Source of the DNA: Nitrospirillum amazonense
GTDB lineage: Bacteria; Pseudomonadota; Alphaproteobacteria; Azospirillales; Azospirillaceae
Direction: 5' to 3'
Length of the DNA: 64,000 nt
NCBI RefSeq assembly: GCF_007828035.1
Contig: NZ_VITV01000006.1
Span: 186,001 to 250,000, forward strand
Position 1 is the first letter of the stretch. The number at the start of each line of letters is the position of its first letter. The translations under genes and the position numbers were made by a program. The notes beneath the pieces were generated by a model. The model ran no database searches. It saw only the letters and a program-made list of their open reading frames with translations, and had not been told where the DNA came from. Below are positions 9,399 to 18,104 of the stretch, in pieces.

Positions 9399-9661
9399 GG
9401 ATCAGGCGGCTCCGTACAGGGTCGAGGTCCATCAGTTGGCCGGCCCGCATGGGGGCCGCTGAAACAGGCGGGTGACAGGCGGGCCACATTAGCAGAGGCC
9501 GGGCGCGTTCAGGGGCCGCGATCACGCGTGGTCTTATGAGATGGCCTCAGGCCCGCGGCGGCGCTTCGGGCGACCAGCGCGTTTCCCTTACTGGTTGTTG
9601 CACCTGCGAAAAACGCCGGAGTCCCCATGCCGCGCCGCCGTTGTGGGCCAAGGTCATTGGT

Positions 9662-9675
9662 TGAGACCGCTCTCA
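9662..9675. promoter_or_regulatory. CG-centred palindrome, possible distal LacI-type operator
   Basis: TGAGACCGCTCTCA has matching 5-base outer arms (TGAGA/TCTCA) and central CG. It is less like the other sites and is the weakest of the set. It lies 109 bp upstream of the 9771 site, centre to centre. Confidence 0.35.
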
Positions 9676-9770
9676 TCGGCCCGTCGCCACCGGAAATGTT
9701 GGTACAAATGACACACTCACCCTCTCAAAATCGCAATGTTCAGATTTTTGTCGCCCCTACCCGCACCCTG

Positions 9771-9784
9771 TGGTAGCGTTACCA
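9771..9784. promoter_or_regulatory. LacI-type operator upstream of TonB receptor
   Basis: TGGTAGCGTTACCA is a palindrome with one mismatched pair and central CG, of the kind bound by LacI-family sugar regulators. It lies about 236 bp before the receptor start and 150 bp, centre to centre, from the 9921 site. Confidence 0.55.
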
Positions 9785-9920
9785 TTGCATAGGGTTGAGG
9801 GCTTTCCACGACAGTGGCGGCTTAGAATTACTCTAGCGAACGGGAGGATGAACGCTGGCCGGCAAATCATGCCGCTTGGCCGCCAGCCATAAGCTACACA
9901 CGGGATTTTGCATATAAATA

Positions 9921-9934
9921 TGATAGCGCTAACA
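9921..9934. promoter_or_regulatory. LacI-type operator proximal to TonB receptor
   Basis: TGATAGCGCTAACA differs from the GH51/GH39 site (3664-3677) at only two positions and keeps the AGCGCTAACA core. It is 85 bp upstream of the receptor start codon, where a repressor could block the promoter. Confidence 0.6.
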
Positions 9935-10019
9935 GCAGCTGTTGGCGCTTCCGTTTTTCTGCGCCCCGTGCCCGGTATCACAAACAAAATCAGTGCCTTC
10001 AAAACTAGGGAGGGAAAAT

Positions 10020-12953
10020 ATGGTGAGTATCCAAAGAAAAAAGGGAGCGCCCAAGTCACCGACGGCGAATTTCCGCACGGCCGTTCTGGCCGGTGTTTCG
10101 CTGATGACCATCGCGGGCCTGGCAATGCCGGCATTCGCGCAAACGACTCAGCCCAGCCCAGGCACAGGAACAGGCAAGGGCGGCGCCAATTCCGACACGA
10201 TGGAAGATATCATCGTCACCGGCATCATCGGGTCTCTGCAACGTAACCTTGATATCAAGCGCGAGGCGGATGGCATCGTCGACGCCATTTCGGCCGAGGA
10301 CATCGGTAAGTTCCCCGATTCCAACGTCGCGGCCTCGATGCAGCGCATTCCCGGCGTGTCCATCAGCCGCGGCACCAGCAGCATGGGCGGCGTGCCCACC
10401 TCCACCGGTGACGCCACCGCCATCACCGTTCGCGGCTTCGGCCCCAGCTTCAATGAAACGTTGTTCGACGGCCGCGTGTCCGCCTCGGCCGCCAGTTCCG
10501 GCCGCGGTTTCGACTTCAGCTCCGTCAGCTCCGATTTCGTCGGACAGATCGACGTCCTGAAGTCGCCGGATGCGTCCCTGTCGGCCGGCGCCATCGGCGC
10601 CACCGTCAACATCAAGTTCCCCAAGCCGCTGGAGCATTCGGGTTTCCGGGCAACGGGTTCCGTCTCGGGCTCCTACGCCTCTGACGCGGATGGCGCTTCA
10701 CCCAACGGCGCTTTCCTGGTCAGCGACACCTTCGCCCACGACACCTTCGGCATCCTGCTGGCCGCCGGCTTCAACGAGACCCAGACCCTGGGCAACCACG
10801 TGAACAGCCAGGGCTGGATCGGTACCACCAGCGACAAGTTCGGCAGCCTGGCGTCCGGCACGCCGTCCGGCGTACCGGCCTGGTTCATCCAGGACTACGG
10901 CCTGTACCAGGAACACAGCGACACCATCCGCAAGTCCGGTCGACTGGCGCTGCAGTGGCAGCCGTCCGACCAGCTTGAAATCACGCTGAACGACGACTTC
11001 CAGCGTGAGGACGCCCACCAGAACCAGTACGGCTACAGCATCTGGTTCAACTCGGGCGCCCTGCAGAACGTGAAGCTGAACAGCAACGGGTCGGTGACCG
11101 ACTTCGTTCAGCCCAACACGCCGACCGATTTCCAGGCCCAGTACAACAGCCAGGTCCTGCAGAACAACCTGTACGGCCTGAACGTCAAGTGGACGCCAAC
11201 CAACAACTGGAAGATCACGGTCGACGCCGCCCGGTCGGAATCCTGGCAGAACCCGGGCGATCAGCTGACCAGCCTGGACGCCGACGTGGGTTACGGCTCC
11301 TGCGCCAGCGGCACCTGCATCAACACCAACAATGTGGGCATCACCGGCGTCGCGGCTGGCGCTCTGCCCTACCCCACCGTCTACGGGCCGAACGGCGACG
11401 CGTCGCACTTCACCAACGGCTTCATCGGGTCGCACGTCTTCCCGATGAGCTCGACCCGCAACTACAACGTGATCGACCAGGGCAAGGCCGAGGCTGAATG
11501 GAAGAGTGGCGACACCACCATCCGCTTCGGCATGCAGTACATCGATAACAAGGAAGACCTGAGCAGCTACGACACCTTCACCAACAGCGATTGGCAGGCG
11601 TACAGCGGCTACGGTCCGGCGTCGGGCTCGCCCACGGGCGTGGCGCTGCCGCAGGACTGGTTCACCAAGACCTTCAGCACGTCCAACTTCATCCCGGGCT
11701 TCGCCAACAACGGCAACCTGCCGCCGCAGATCCTGATGGCCAACCCGGGCCAGATCCTGAACTACCTGCAGTCGCTGGGCAATCCGCAGACGAAGAACAT
11801 TCCTGGCTTCAACTACGGCTGCTGCACCCCGCCCTTCGACGGCACCTACCGCCTGATCCTGTCCCCGGGTTCCAAGCGCGACATCGAGGAAGAAACCTTC
11901 GCCCCCTATGTCGCGGCGACGTTCAAGACCCAGGTGGCGGATATGCCGCTGAAGGTCAACGTGGGCGCCCGCGAGGAAATCACCCACGTGACCTCCTCCG
12001 GCCTGGGCCAGACGCCGACCGCCTTCACCGTGACGCCGGGCGACAAGACCGCGTTCACCGTGGCCTACGGTCCCGTCACCACCGTCTCGGGCACCAACAA
12101 CTACCAGTTCCTGCTGCCCAACCTGGATCTGACCTTGGGCGTCACGGACGACCTGCAGGTGCGCTTCAACGCGTCGCGCACCCTGACCCGTCCGCCGCTC
12201 AACAACATGACCCCGGTCTACAGCATCAGCACCCAGCGCGTCGGCACGGTGTCGGCGTCGGGCGGCAACCCGCAACTGATGCCCTACCTGTCCGACAACG
12301 TGGACATCGGCGCCGAGTACTACTATCAGCGCAACTCCTACGTCGCGATCGACGGCTTCATGAAGAGCGTCACGAACTTCGTGGTCGGCGGCACGTCGCA
12401 GAAGAGCTTCGCCGGCGTTCTCGACCCGACCACGGGCAAGGACGTCCAGTACGCCTACAGCACCTACCTGAACGGACCGTCGGCCCAGGTCTATGGTCTG
12501 GAAATGTCCATCCAGCACGTGTTCGATGACACCGGCTTCGGCTTCCAGGCCAACGCCACCGTCGTCGGCACCGACAAGCCCTATGATCCGAACAACCTGT
12601 CGGTCAGCGGCTTCGCGGTCACGGGTCTGGCCAACTCCGCCAACTTCGTCGGCTTCTACGACAAGTACGGGTTCCAGGCGCGTGTCGCCGTCAACTGGCG
12701 CGATGAGTACCTGGACCACTTCGGCCAGGCGCAGGGCGGTTCCATCTACGGGTCCGAGCCGACCTTCGTCGATGCGGCCTGGGAAGTGGACTTCAGCACC
12801 AGCTACGACATCAACGAGTATGTGAGCGTCTACTTTGAAGCCTTGAACCTGACCAACGAGACCTACTCGACCCATGGCCGGTACAAGGAGCAGCTGCTGG
12901 ACGCCGTCGCCTACGGGCAGCGGTACACTGTCGGCGCGCACTTCAAGTACTAA
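10020..12953 (+). CDS. TonB-dependent outer-membrane receptor, Xanthomonas/Caulobacter type
   Basis: The 977-residue protein starts at ATG 10020 after AGGGAGGG; a longer frame from 9942 lacks a ribosome site. A signal peptide ends at AMPAFAQ. The plug opens with EDIIVTGIIGSLQRNLDIKR and continues EDIGKFPDSNVAASMQRIPG, the hallmark of the large receptor subfamily (TIGR01782 type) associated with sugar uptake. A barrel of about 750 residues ends in Phe-Lys-Tyr, giving the terminal aromatic needed for outer-membrane insertion. No FecA-like signalling extension is seen. Position between xylan-degrading enzymes and halogenase/SapC/cupin genes suggests uptake of a xylo- or arabinoxylo-oligosaccharide. 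Confidence 0.92.
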   Translation: MVSIQRKKGAPKSPTANFRTAVLAGVSLMTIAGLAMPAFAQTTQPSPGTGTGKGGANSDTMEDIIVTGIIGSLQRNLDIKREADGIVDAISAEDIGKFPDSNVAASMQRIPGVSISRGTSSMGGVPTSTGDATAITVRGFGPSFNETLFDGRVSASAASSGRGFDFSSVSSDFVGQIDVLKSPDASLSAGAIGATVNIKFPKPLEHSGFRATGSVSGSYASDADGASPNGAFLVSDTFAHDTFGILLAAGFNETQTLGNHVNSQGWIGTTSDKFGSLASGTPSGVPAWFIQDYGLYQEHSDTIRKSGRLALQWQPSDQLEITLNDDFQREDAHQNQYGYSIWFNSGALQNVKLNSNGSVTDFVQPNTPTDFQAQYNSQVLQNNLYGLNVKWTPTNNWKITVDAARSESWQNPGDQLTSLDADVGYGSCASGTCINTNNVGITGVAAGALPYPTVYGPNGDASHFTNGFIGSHVFPMSSTRNYNVIDQGKAEAEWKSGDTTIRFGMQYIDNKEDLSSYDTFTNSDWQAYSGYGPASGSPTGVALPQDWFTKTFSTSNFIPGFANNGNLPPQILMANPGQILNYLQSLGNPQTKNIPGFNYGCCTPPFDGTYRLILSPGSKRDIEEETFAPYVAATFKTQVADMPLKVNVGAREEITHVTSSGLGQTPTAFTVTPGDKTAFTVAYGPVTTVSGTNNYQFLLPNLDLTLGVTDDLQVRFNASRTLTRPPLNNMTPVYSISTQRVGTVSASGGNPQLMPYLSDNVDIGAEYYYQRNSYVAIDGFMKSVTNFVVGGTSQKSFAGVLDPTTGKDVQYAYSTYLNGPSAQVYGLEMSIQHVFDDTGFGFQANATVVGTDKPYDPNNLSVSGFAVTGLANSANFVGFYDKYGFQARVAVNWRDEYLDHFGQAQGGSIYGSEPTFVDAAWEVDFSTSYDINEYVSVYFEALNLTNETYSTHGRYKEQLLDAVAYGQRYTVGAHFKY

Positions 12954-12990
12954 GGTTTGTTTGTGAGCGTACCTTCCTCCTAAACTCCTG

Positions 12991-13024
12991 GGGGGCCGCC
13001 GTGGCACGTGGCGGCCCCTTTTTT
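12991..13024 (+). terminator. Rho-independent terminator after the TonB receptor gene
   Basis: A 9-bp GC stem (12992-13000 with 13010-13018) and nine-base loop are followed by TTTTTT at 13019-13024. The next gene of the cluster starts about 105 bp later on the same strand, so this probably lowers expression of the satellite genes relative to the receptor rather than isolating them. Confidence 0.85.
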
Positions 13025-13128
13025 CCCTCTGAAGGAGCGGGAGAAAGGCCTTACACTGGACCGATACCGGATGCCGCACGTCCCCGCCAGGGAGGGGGGC
13101 CGCCATCCCCGAAAACCAGGATGCCTTC

Positions 13129-14664
13129 ATGGATCGTCCCATCCAGCATATCGTCATCGTCGGCGGCGGTACCGCCGGCTGGCTGACCGCGGGCGTCATC
13201 GCCGCCCGGCACAAGGCGCGCATGGCCTCGGGCTTCAAGGTCACCTTGGTGGAATCCCCTAACGTCGCCATCATCGGCGTGGGCGAGGGCACCTGGCCCA
13301 CCATGCGCACCACGCTGGAAAAGATGGGCGTGTCGGAGACGGAGTTCTTCCGCCACTGCGACACCGCCTTTAAACAGGGCGGCAAGTTCGTGGGCTGGAC
13401 CACCGGCGCCCCGGATGACGCCTATTACCACCCGCTGATGCTGCCGCACGGCTGGTCCCAGGTGAACCTGGTGCCTCATTGGCTGCAGGATGGGCGCGGC
13501 CGCACCTTCTCCGCCGCCGTCTGCCCACAGGAGGCCATCTGCGAGGAAGGCCTGGCGCCCAAGACCATCGCCACGCCCGAATACCGGGGCCTGGCCAACT
13601 ACGCTTATCATCTGGACGCCGGCAAGTTCGCCAGCTTCATGCAGAAGCACTGCACGGAAAAGCTGGGTGTCCACCATGTCCTGGCCGATGTCACCGAGGT
13701 GAAGCAGGATGAAAGCGGCGACATCACCGGCCTGGTGACCGAGCAGGCGGGTGAGATCACGGGCGACATGTTCGTGGACTGCACCGGTTTCCGCGCCCTG
13801 CTCATCGAAAAAACCTTGGGCGTGGGCTTCAAGGACTGCCGCGACGTGCTGTTCTGCGACACGGCGCTGGCCATCCAGGTTCCGCACGAGAGCGACGACG
13901 CCCCCATGGCGTCGCAGACCATCGCCACCGCACAGTCGTCCGGCTGGATCTGGGACATCGCCCTGCCCACCCGGCGCGGCCTGGGCTACGTCTATTCCAG
14001 CGACCATATCGATGAGGAGGCGGCGCGGGCCGAGCTGGCGCGCTACGCCGGCACCCAGGCCGAGGCGCGCAAAATCCCCATCCGCTCCGGCCATCGCGAG
14101 ATGTTCTGGAAAAACAACTGCGTGGCCGTGGGCTTGGCGGCGGGTTTCCTGGAACCTCTGGAAGCTTCCGCCATCATGCTGATCGAGCTGTCGGCCAAGA
14201 TCATCGCCGACCAGCTGCCGGCCCGCCGCAGCGTCATGGATGTGGTCGCCCGCCGCTTCAACGAGGTGACGCACTACCGCTGGGGCCGCATTATTGATTT
14301 CCTGAAGCTGCACTATGTCCTGACGCAGCGGACGGACACGGCGTTCTGGCGGGACAACGTCGATCCCGCCTCGACACCGGAACGGCTGCAGGATCTGTTG
14401 CGCCTGTGGAAATATCGCGCGCCCTGGTTCCTGGATGAGTTCGACCGGCTGGAGGAGGTGTTCCCCGCCGCCAGCTACCAGTACGTGCTGTACGGCATGG
14501 GCTTCCGCACCGAGGTGGACCCCGTCGAAAACAGTGCCGACGCCCTTCTGGCAAGCCGCATCATGGAGGAGAATGCGGCCATGGCCCAGAAGATGAGAGC
14601 GAACCTGCCCAAGAACCGCGACCTGGTGCGCAAGATCCGCGACCACGGCATGCAATCGATCTGA
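13129..14664 (+). CDS. Flavin-dependent tryptophan-halogenase-like protein (first copy)
   Basis: The 511-residue protein has an FAD-binding GGGTAGW at 12-18, a G-V-G-E-G segment at 50-54, an F-K82-x-G-G segment that aligns with the catalytic lysine region of PrnA/RebH, and F-V-D-C-T-G-F at 215-221. The usual halogenase signature W-x-W-x-I-P reads W273-I-W-D-I-A278, with the proline displaced to 280. Family enzymes use reduced FAD, oxygen and halide to make hypohalous acid. Genes of this group linked to TonB receptors are known in Xanthomonas and Caulobacter relatives, and some show bromination of indoles in vitro, but their natural substrate is unknown. It starts an operon with the SapC-like and cupin genes. 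Confidence 0.88.
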   Translation: MDRPIQHIVIVGGGTAGWLTAGVIAARHKARMASGFKVTLVESPNVAIIGVGEGTWPTMRTTLEKMGVSETEFFRHCDTAFKQGGKFVGWTTGAPDDAYYHPLMLPHGWSQVNLVPHWLQDGRGRTFSAAVCPQEAICEEGLAPKTIATPEYRGLANYAYHLDAGKFASFMQKHCTEKLGVHHVLADVTEVKQDESGDITGLVTEQAGEITGDMFVDCTGFRALLIEKTLGVGFKDCRDVLFCDTALAIQVPHESDDAPMASQTIATAQSSGWIWDIALPTRRGLGYVYSSDHIDEEAARAELARYAGTQAEARKIPIRSGHREMFWKNNCVAVGLAAGFLEPLEASAIMLIELSAKIIADQLPARRSVMDVVARRFNEVTHYRWGRIIDFLKLHYVLTQRTDTAFWRDNVDPASTPERLQDLLRLWKYRAPWFLDEFDRLEEVFPAASYQYVLYGMGFRTEVDPVENSADALLASRIMEENAAMAQKMRANLPKNRDLVRKIRDHGMQSI

Positions 14665-14679
14665 GCCCGGATGGGATCC

Positions 14680-15387
14680 ATGACCAATATCGCCATCGTC
14701 AACGCCCATACCCATCGCGACCTGCAGGTGAAGGCCAAGGCCAGCCCCGCCTTCGACGCCAAGCATTTCGTCACCGTCATCGTGGCCGAGTTCCCCCTGC
14801 TGGCCGTGCAGTGCCCCATCCTGCTGTCCAAGGACGCCGAAACCGGCGCCTTCGTCTGCGGCGCCGTGCTGGGTTTCACCCAGAATGAAAACCTGTTCCT
14901 GACCCCGGACGGCTGGCAGGGCTACCGCCCGCTGACCCTGCAGCGCGGCCCCTTCTATACGGTGGGGGAGGACCTGGCCATCGACCTGGACGACGCCCGG
15001 GTGGGCACCGACGCCGGCGAGCCGCTGTTCGCGCCGAACGGGGAGATGACCCCCTATCTGCGGGGCATCATCAATGCCATGCAGGAGCTGCGCCCGGGGC
15101 TGGAGCGTACCAAGCGCTTCATCGAGACGCTGATGAACCTGAAGCTGATAGAGCCCATCGACATCAGCCTCAGCTTCGACGACGGCAGCCGGCATGAGCT
15201 GGCCAACCTGTACACCATCGACCGCGAGGCCCTGCGCGCCTTGCCAGATGCCGCCGTGCTGGACCTGTTCCGCCGCGGCTACATGCAGCTGATCTACCTG
15301 ATGATCGCGTCGCTGAAGCATGTGCCCCTGATGGCGGAGCGCAAGAACAAGCAGCTGAGCACCGGCCCGGCTCCGGCCTGGGGCTGA
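14680..15387 (+). CDS. SapC-family protein
   Basis: This 235-residue protein starts at ATG 14680; ATG 14671 is in frame and equally possible. NIAIVNAHTHRDLQVK, FPLLAVQCPILLSKDAETG and the later RGPFYTVGEDLAIDLDDARV match the SapC family (PF07277), named after a Campylobacter surface-layer gene but with no proven activity. No signal peptide or membrane segment is visible, so it is probably cytoplasmic. It lies 15 bp after the halogenase-like gene and 15 bp before the cupin gene; this gene order recurs beside TonB receptors in several proteobacteria. Confidence 0.85.
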   Translation: MTNIAIVNAHTHRDLQVKAKASPAFDAKHFVTVIVAEFPLLAVQCPILLSKDAETGAFVCGAVLGFTQNENLFLTPDGWQGYRPLTLQRGPFYTVGEDLAIDLDDARVGTDAGEPLFAPNGEMTPYLRGIINAMQELRPGLERTKRFIETLMNLKLIEPIDISLSFDDGSRHELANLYTIDREALRALPDAAVLDLFRRGYMQLIYLMIASLKHVPLMAERKNKQLSTGPAPAWG

Positions 15388-15402
15388 CGGCGGCGCACCC
15401 CC

Positions 15403-16410
15403 ATGACGACCGAAGTCGCCGAACGCGACGGCCGCACCATCACCTCGCCGGGGCAGTTCCTAGGTGAGGTGGTGGCGGCGGGCCGCCCCCTGATCCTGCG
15501 CGGCCTGGTGGCGCATTGGCCGGTGGTGGCGAAGGCCACGCCCACCGCCCTGCGCGACTATCTCGGCGGCTTCGGACCCGGCGCGGCCATGGAGACCTTT
15601 GTCGGCCCGCCGGAGATCCGGGGCCGGTATTTCTACGGCGCGGACCTCAAGGGCAACAATTTCGAACGCCGCACGCTGCGCCTTGGCGAAGCGCTGGACC
15701 AGATGGTTCGGGCCCTGGATGACCCCGCCTCCCCCACCCTCTACGCCGGGTCGCTGACTTTGGACGAGCATCTGCCGGGATTCGCGGCGGAGAATGCCAT
15801 GCCCCTGCTGCCGCCCGGCGTGGCGGGGCGCATCTGGCTGGGCCACGCCTCCAGCGTCGCCACCCATTACGACGCGTTCGAAAACCTGGCCTGCGTGGTG
15901 GCCGGCAAACGGCGTTTCACCCTGTACCCGCCGGCGGCCGTGGGCGACCTTTACGTCGGCCCCATCGACAACACCCTGTCGGGCCAGCCCATCAGCCTGG
16001 CCGCATCCGACCCCGACAACCCCGCCTATCCGCGATTCCACGCCATACGCGACCAGGCGCTGGTGGCGGATCTCGGGGCCGGCGACGCCCTGTTCCTGCC
16101 CAAGCTGTGGTGGCACCAGGTGGAGGCGACCGCCCCCTTCAACGGCCTGGTCAACTATTGGTGGGACGCCTTCGCCACCGGCCCGGACGCCCCCTTCACC
16201 AGCCTGCTTCTGGCCATGATCACGATGGCGGAGCGGCCGGAGGCGGAGCGCCTGGCCTGGCGTGCCTTCTTCGACCACTACGTCTTCCGCCCTCAAGGCC
16301 ATCCCCTGGCCCACCTGCCGGCGGAGCAGCACGGCGTGCTGGGCCCCCTGAAGGCGGGCAACTACGGCCGCATCCGCGCGCGGGTGATGCAGCTGTTGAG
16401 AGGTGGATGA
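15403..16410 (+). CDS. Cupin_8 / JmjC-like Fe(II)-2-oxoglutarate oxygenase
   Basis: This 335-residue protein carries the double-stranded beta-helix metal triad H155-Y-D157 (in VATHYDAFENLACVVAGKR) and H238 (in FLPKLWWHQVEA), with GDALFLPKLWWH typical of the cupin_8/FIH-like group. Such enzymes hydroxylate amino-acid side chains or small molecules using iron, oxygen and 2-oxoglutarate. It is the third gene of the plus-strand satellite operon and ends five bases from the end of the convergent second halogenase-like gene. Its substrate is unknown; modification of a cluster protein or of an imported ligand are both open. Confidence 0.85.
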   Translation: MTTEVAERDGRTITSPGQFLGEVVAAGRPLILRGLVAHWPVVAKATPTALRDYLGGFGPGAAMETFVGPPEIRGRYFYGADLKGNNFERRTLRLGEALDQMVRALDDPASPTLYAGSLTLDEHLPGFAAENAMPLLPPGVAGRIWLGHASSVATHYDAFENLACVVAGKRRFTLYPPAAVGDLYVGPIDNTLSGQPISLAASDPDNPAYPRFHAIRDQALVADLGAGDALFLPKLWWHQVEATAPFNGLVNYWWDAFATGPDAPFTSLLLAMITMAERPEAERLAWRAFFDHYVFRPQGHPLAHLPAEQHGVLGPLKAGNYGRIRARVMQLLRGG

Positions 16411-16415
16411 AGGGG

Positions 16416-17966
16416 TCACCTCCCCGCCGAACAGTGCCGGTCGATGAAGGCCTGGTGGTGGGGCATGGTCTGTACCACCCGGCCGATCACGTCGTGGATG
16501 TTGGCCAGGGCACCGCGCATCTTCTCCGGATCCAGCAGGTCGGTCAGCGGGTCGTAGCGACGCGGGATCAGGCCCTGGCCGGTGAAGACGTAAAGCCAGC
16601 TTTGCTCGGGGAACAGCTCCGTATCCTCGCGCTGGATACGGCCATGGCTTTGGAACAATTCGATCTTGGCCCTCAGGCTGTCCGGCCAGTCGATGCCGGC
16701 GCAGTGGCGCCAGAACTCCGTATCCCGCCGTTCGTTGGTCGCGTAGTGCAGCACCAGGAAGTCGCGGATGCGCTCATACTCGAACGCCACCATCCTGTTG
16801 TAGCGGGCGACGTCCGCCGGCTCGCACCGCCGGTCGGGCAGCATCTGGATGAACAGGGCCAGGCCCCGGTGCACCATGTGGATGCTGGTGGACTCCAGGG
16901 GTTCGAGAAAGCCGCTGGCCAGGCCCAGGGACAGGCAGTTGCGCTTCCAGGTTTCACGGCGGCGGCCGGTGACGAAGCGCAGGATGCGGGGGTCGGCCAG
17001 GGGCTTGCCCGCCAGGTTGGCCAGCAGGGTCTCCCGCGCCGCCTCATCGTCCAGGAAGTCGCGGGCGTAGACCACGCCGTTGCCTTCACGGTGCTGCAGC
17101 GGAATGCGCCATTGCCAGCCGGCATCCCGCGCCGTCGCCAGCGTGTAGGAGGGCGGCGCGCCCGCCCGCTCGCTGGGCACGGCGACGGCACTGTCGCACG
17201 GCAGGTAGCTTTGCCAGTTCTCATAGCCGGCCTGCAGCGCCTCCTCGATCAGCAGGCCACGGAAGCCGCTGCAGTCGATGAAGAAATCGCCTTCGACCCG
17301 GCGGCCATCCTCCAGCCTGAGGGCGGCGATGAAGCCATCCTCGGGCCGCAGGTCGATCTTCACCACCTTGCCCTCCACCCGGGTGACCCCCCGCGCCTCG
17401 GAATAGGTGCGCAGATATCGGGCGAACAGGGCGGCATCGAAATGCAGGGCGTAGGTGATGCCCTCCAGCGGCGATCCCGGCGCCTTCACCGGGCGCATGA
17501 AGCGATTGTGCGCGGCCGCCTGGGCCTGCAGCGAATATTCCTCCAGCGGGGCGGCGGCACCGGCCAGCCGCTGCCGCATCCAGTAGGCGGGGAAGCCTAT
17601 CCCCTCCATCTCGAAGCCGGTGTGGCCGAAGGGATGGAAATAGGAATGGCCCAGGCGGGTCCAGTCCTGGAAGCGGATGCCCAGCTTGAACGTGGCGTTG
17701 GTCTGGCGGATGAGGTCGTCCTCATCAATGCCCAGCACGCGGATGAAGTTCATGATGGGGGGTATGGTGGCCTCACCCACGCCGACGGTGCCGATCTGTT
17801 CGGATTCCACCAGCTGGATGTCGCACTTCAGATTGCGCAGAAACTTGGCCAGGCTGGCGGCCGCCATCCATCCGGCGGTGCCGCCGCCGACGATGACGAT
17901 GCGGCGCAAGGGGGCGTTGGTAGCGGTATCATCCGAAGGTTGCGGCGAAGTGTGCGGCGCGGCCAT
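16416..17966 (-). CDS. Flavin-dependent tryptophan-halogenase-like protein (second copy)
   Basis: This 516-residue protein has GGGTAGW at 27-33, F-K94-L-G aligned with the catalytic-lysine region, the intact signature W284-Q-W-R-I-P289, and F-I-D-C-S-G-F at about 229-235. It is clearly homologous to, but diverged from, the first copy, and it keeps the W-x-W-x-I-P motif the other has altered. The ribosome site is weak: GGGAGAG lies about 20 bases upstream. It is transcribed toward the cupin gene from its own control region (17967-18104), so it can be regulated separately from the receptor-linked operon. Confidence 0.88.
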   Translation of the reverse strand: MAAPHTSPQPSDDTATNAPLRRIVIVGGGTAGWMAAASLAKFLRNLKCDIQLVESEQIGTVGVGEATIPPIMNFIRVLGIDEDDLIRQTNATFKLGIRFQDWTRLGHSYFHPFGHTGFEMEGIGFPAYWMRQRLAGAAAPLEEYSLQAQAAAHNRFMRPVKAPGSPLEGITYALHFDAALFARYLRTYSEARGVTRVEGKVVKIDLRPEDGFIAALRLEDGRRVEGDFFIDCSGFRGLLIEEALQAGYENWQSYLPCDSAVAVPSERAGAPPSYTLATARDAGWQWRIPLQHREGNGVVYARDFLDDEAARETLLANLAGKPLADPRILRFVTGRRRETWKRNCLSLGLASGFLEPLESTSIHMVHRGLALFIQMLPDRRCEPADVARYNRMVAFEYERIRDFLVLHYATNERRDTEFWRHCAGIDWPDSLRAKIELFQSHGRIQREDTELFPEQSWLYVFTGQGLIPRRYDPLTDLLDPEKMRGALANIHDVIGRVVQTMPHHQAFIDRHCSAGR

Positions 17967-18023
17967 GCGTTGGGTCCCGGCGATGTCTCTCCCTGTTCCC
18001 CCTTTCTATCGTGGCGAGACACA

Positions 18024-18049
18024 GGGCGTCACAACTTTTTGTGGCGCCC
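18024..18049. promoter_or_regulatory. Imperfect 26-bp inverted repeat between halogenase and efflux operon
   Basis: GGGCG (18024-18028) pairs with CGCCC (18045-18049), and inside it CACAA (18030-18034) pairs with TTGTG (18039-18043). It lies 58 bp before the minus-strand halogenase-like gene and 55 bp before the small exported-protein gene. It could be an operator for either promoter. Confidence 0.35.
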
Positions 18050-18088
18050 CCATAAATCGCCGAAAGACTTGAAGCCGGCGGGCTTAGT

Positions 18089-18101
18089 CGCCAAATTGGC
18101 G
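18089..18101. promoter_or_regulatory. 13-bp inverted repeat at the small exported-protein start
   Basis: CGCCAA-A-TTGGCG is a perfect inverted repeat ending three bases before the ATG at 18105 and covering the ribosome-site position. It may be an operator or a weak stem that hides the start. Confidence 0.35.
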
Positions 18102-18104
18102 GCC

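Larger units (their letters stand above)
9399..10019. promoter_or_regulatory. 620-bp control region of the TonB receptor gene
   Basis: No convincing gene is present here. The stretch holds three 14-bp palindromes with central CG (9662-9675, 9771-9784, 9921-9934), AT-richer sequence than its surroundings near 9700-9740 and 9890-9990, and the AGGGAGGG ribosome site just before the receptor start. The minus-strand tautomerase gene starts at its left end, so promoters in both directions are expected. Confidence 0.6.

Noticed and set aside
10698-13403. Minus-strand open frame of 901 codons opposite the TonB receptor
   Set aside because: It runs through the receptor, its terminator and the next gene start without any motif.
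13051-15321. Minus-strand open frame of 756 codons opposite halogenase-like and SapC-like genes
   Set aside because: It crosses two gene borders and lacks conserved motifs, so it is an antisense artefact.
16411-16415. Terminator between the convergent cupin and halogenase-like genes
   Set aside because: Only five bases separate the stops and no hairpin could be found.
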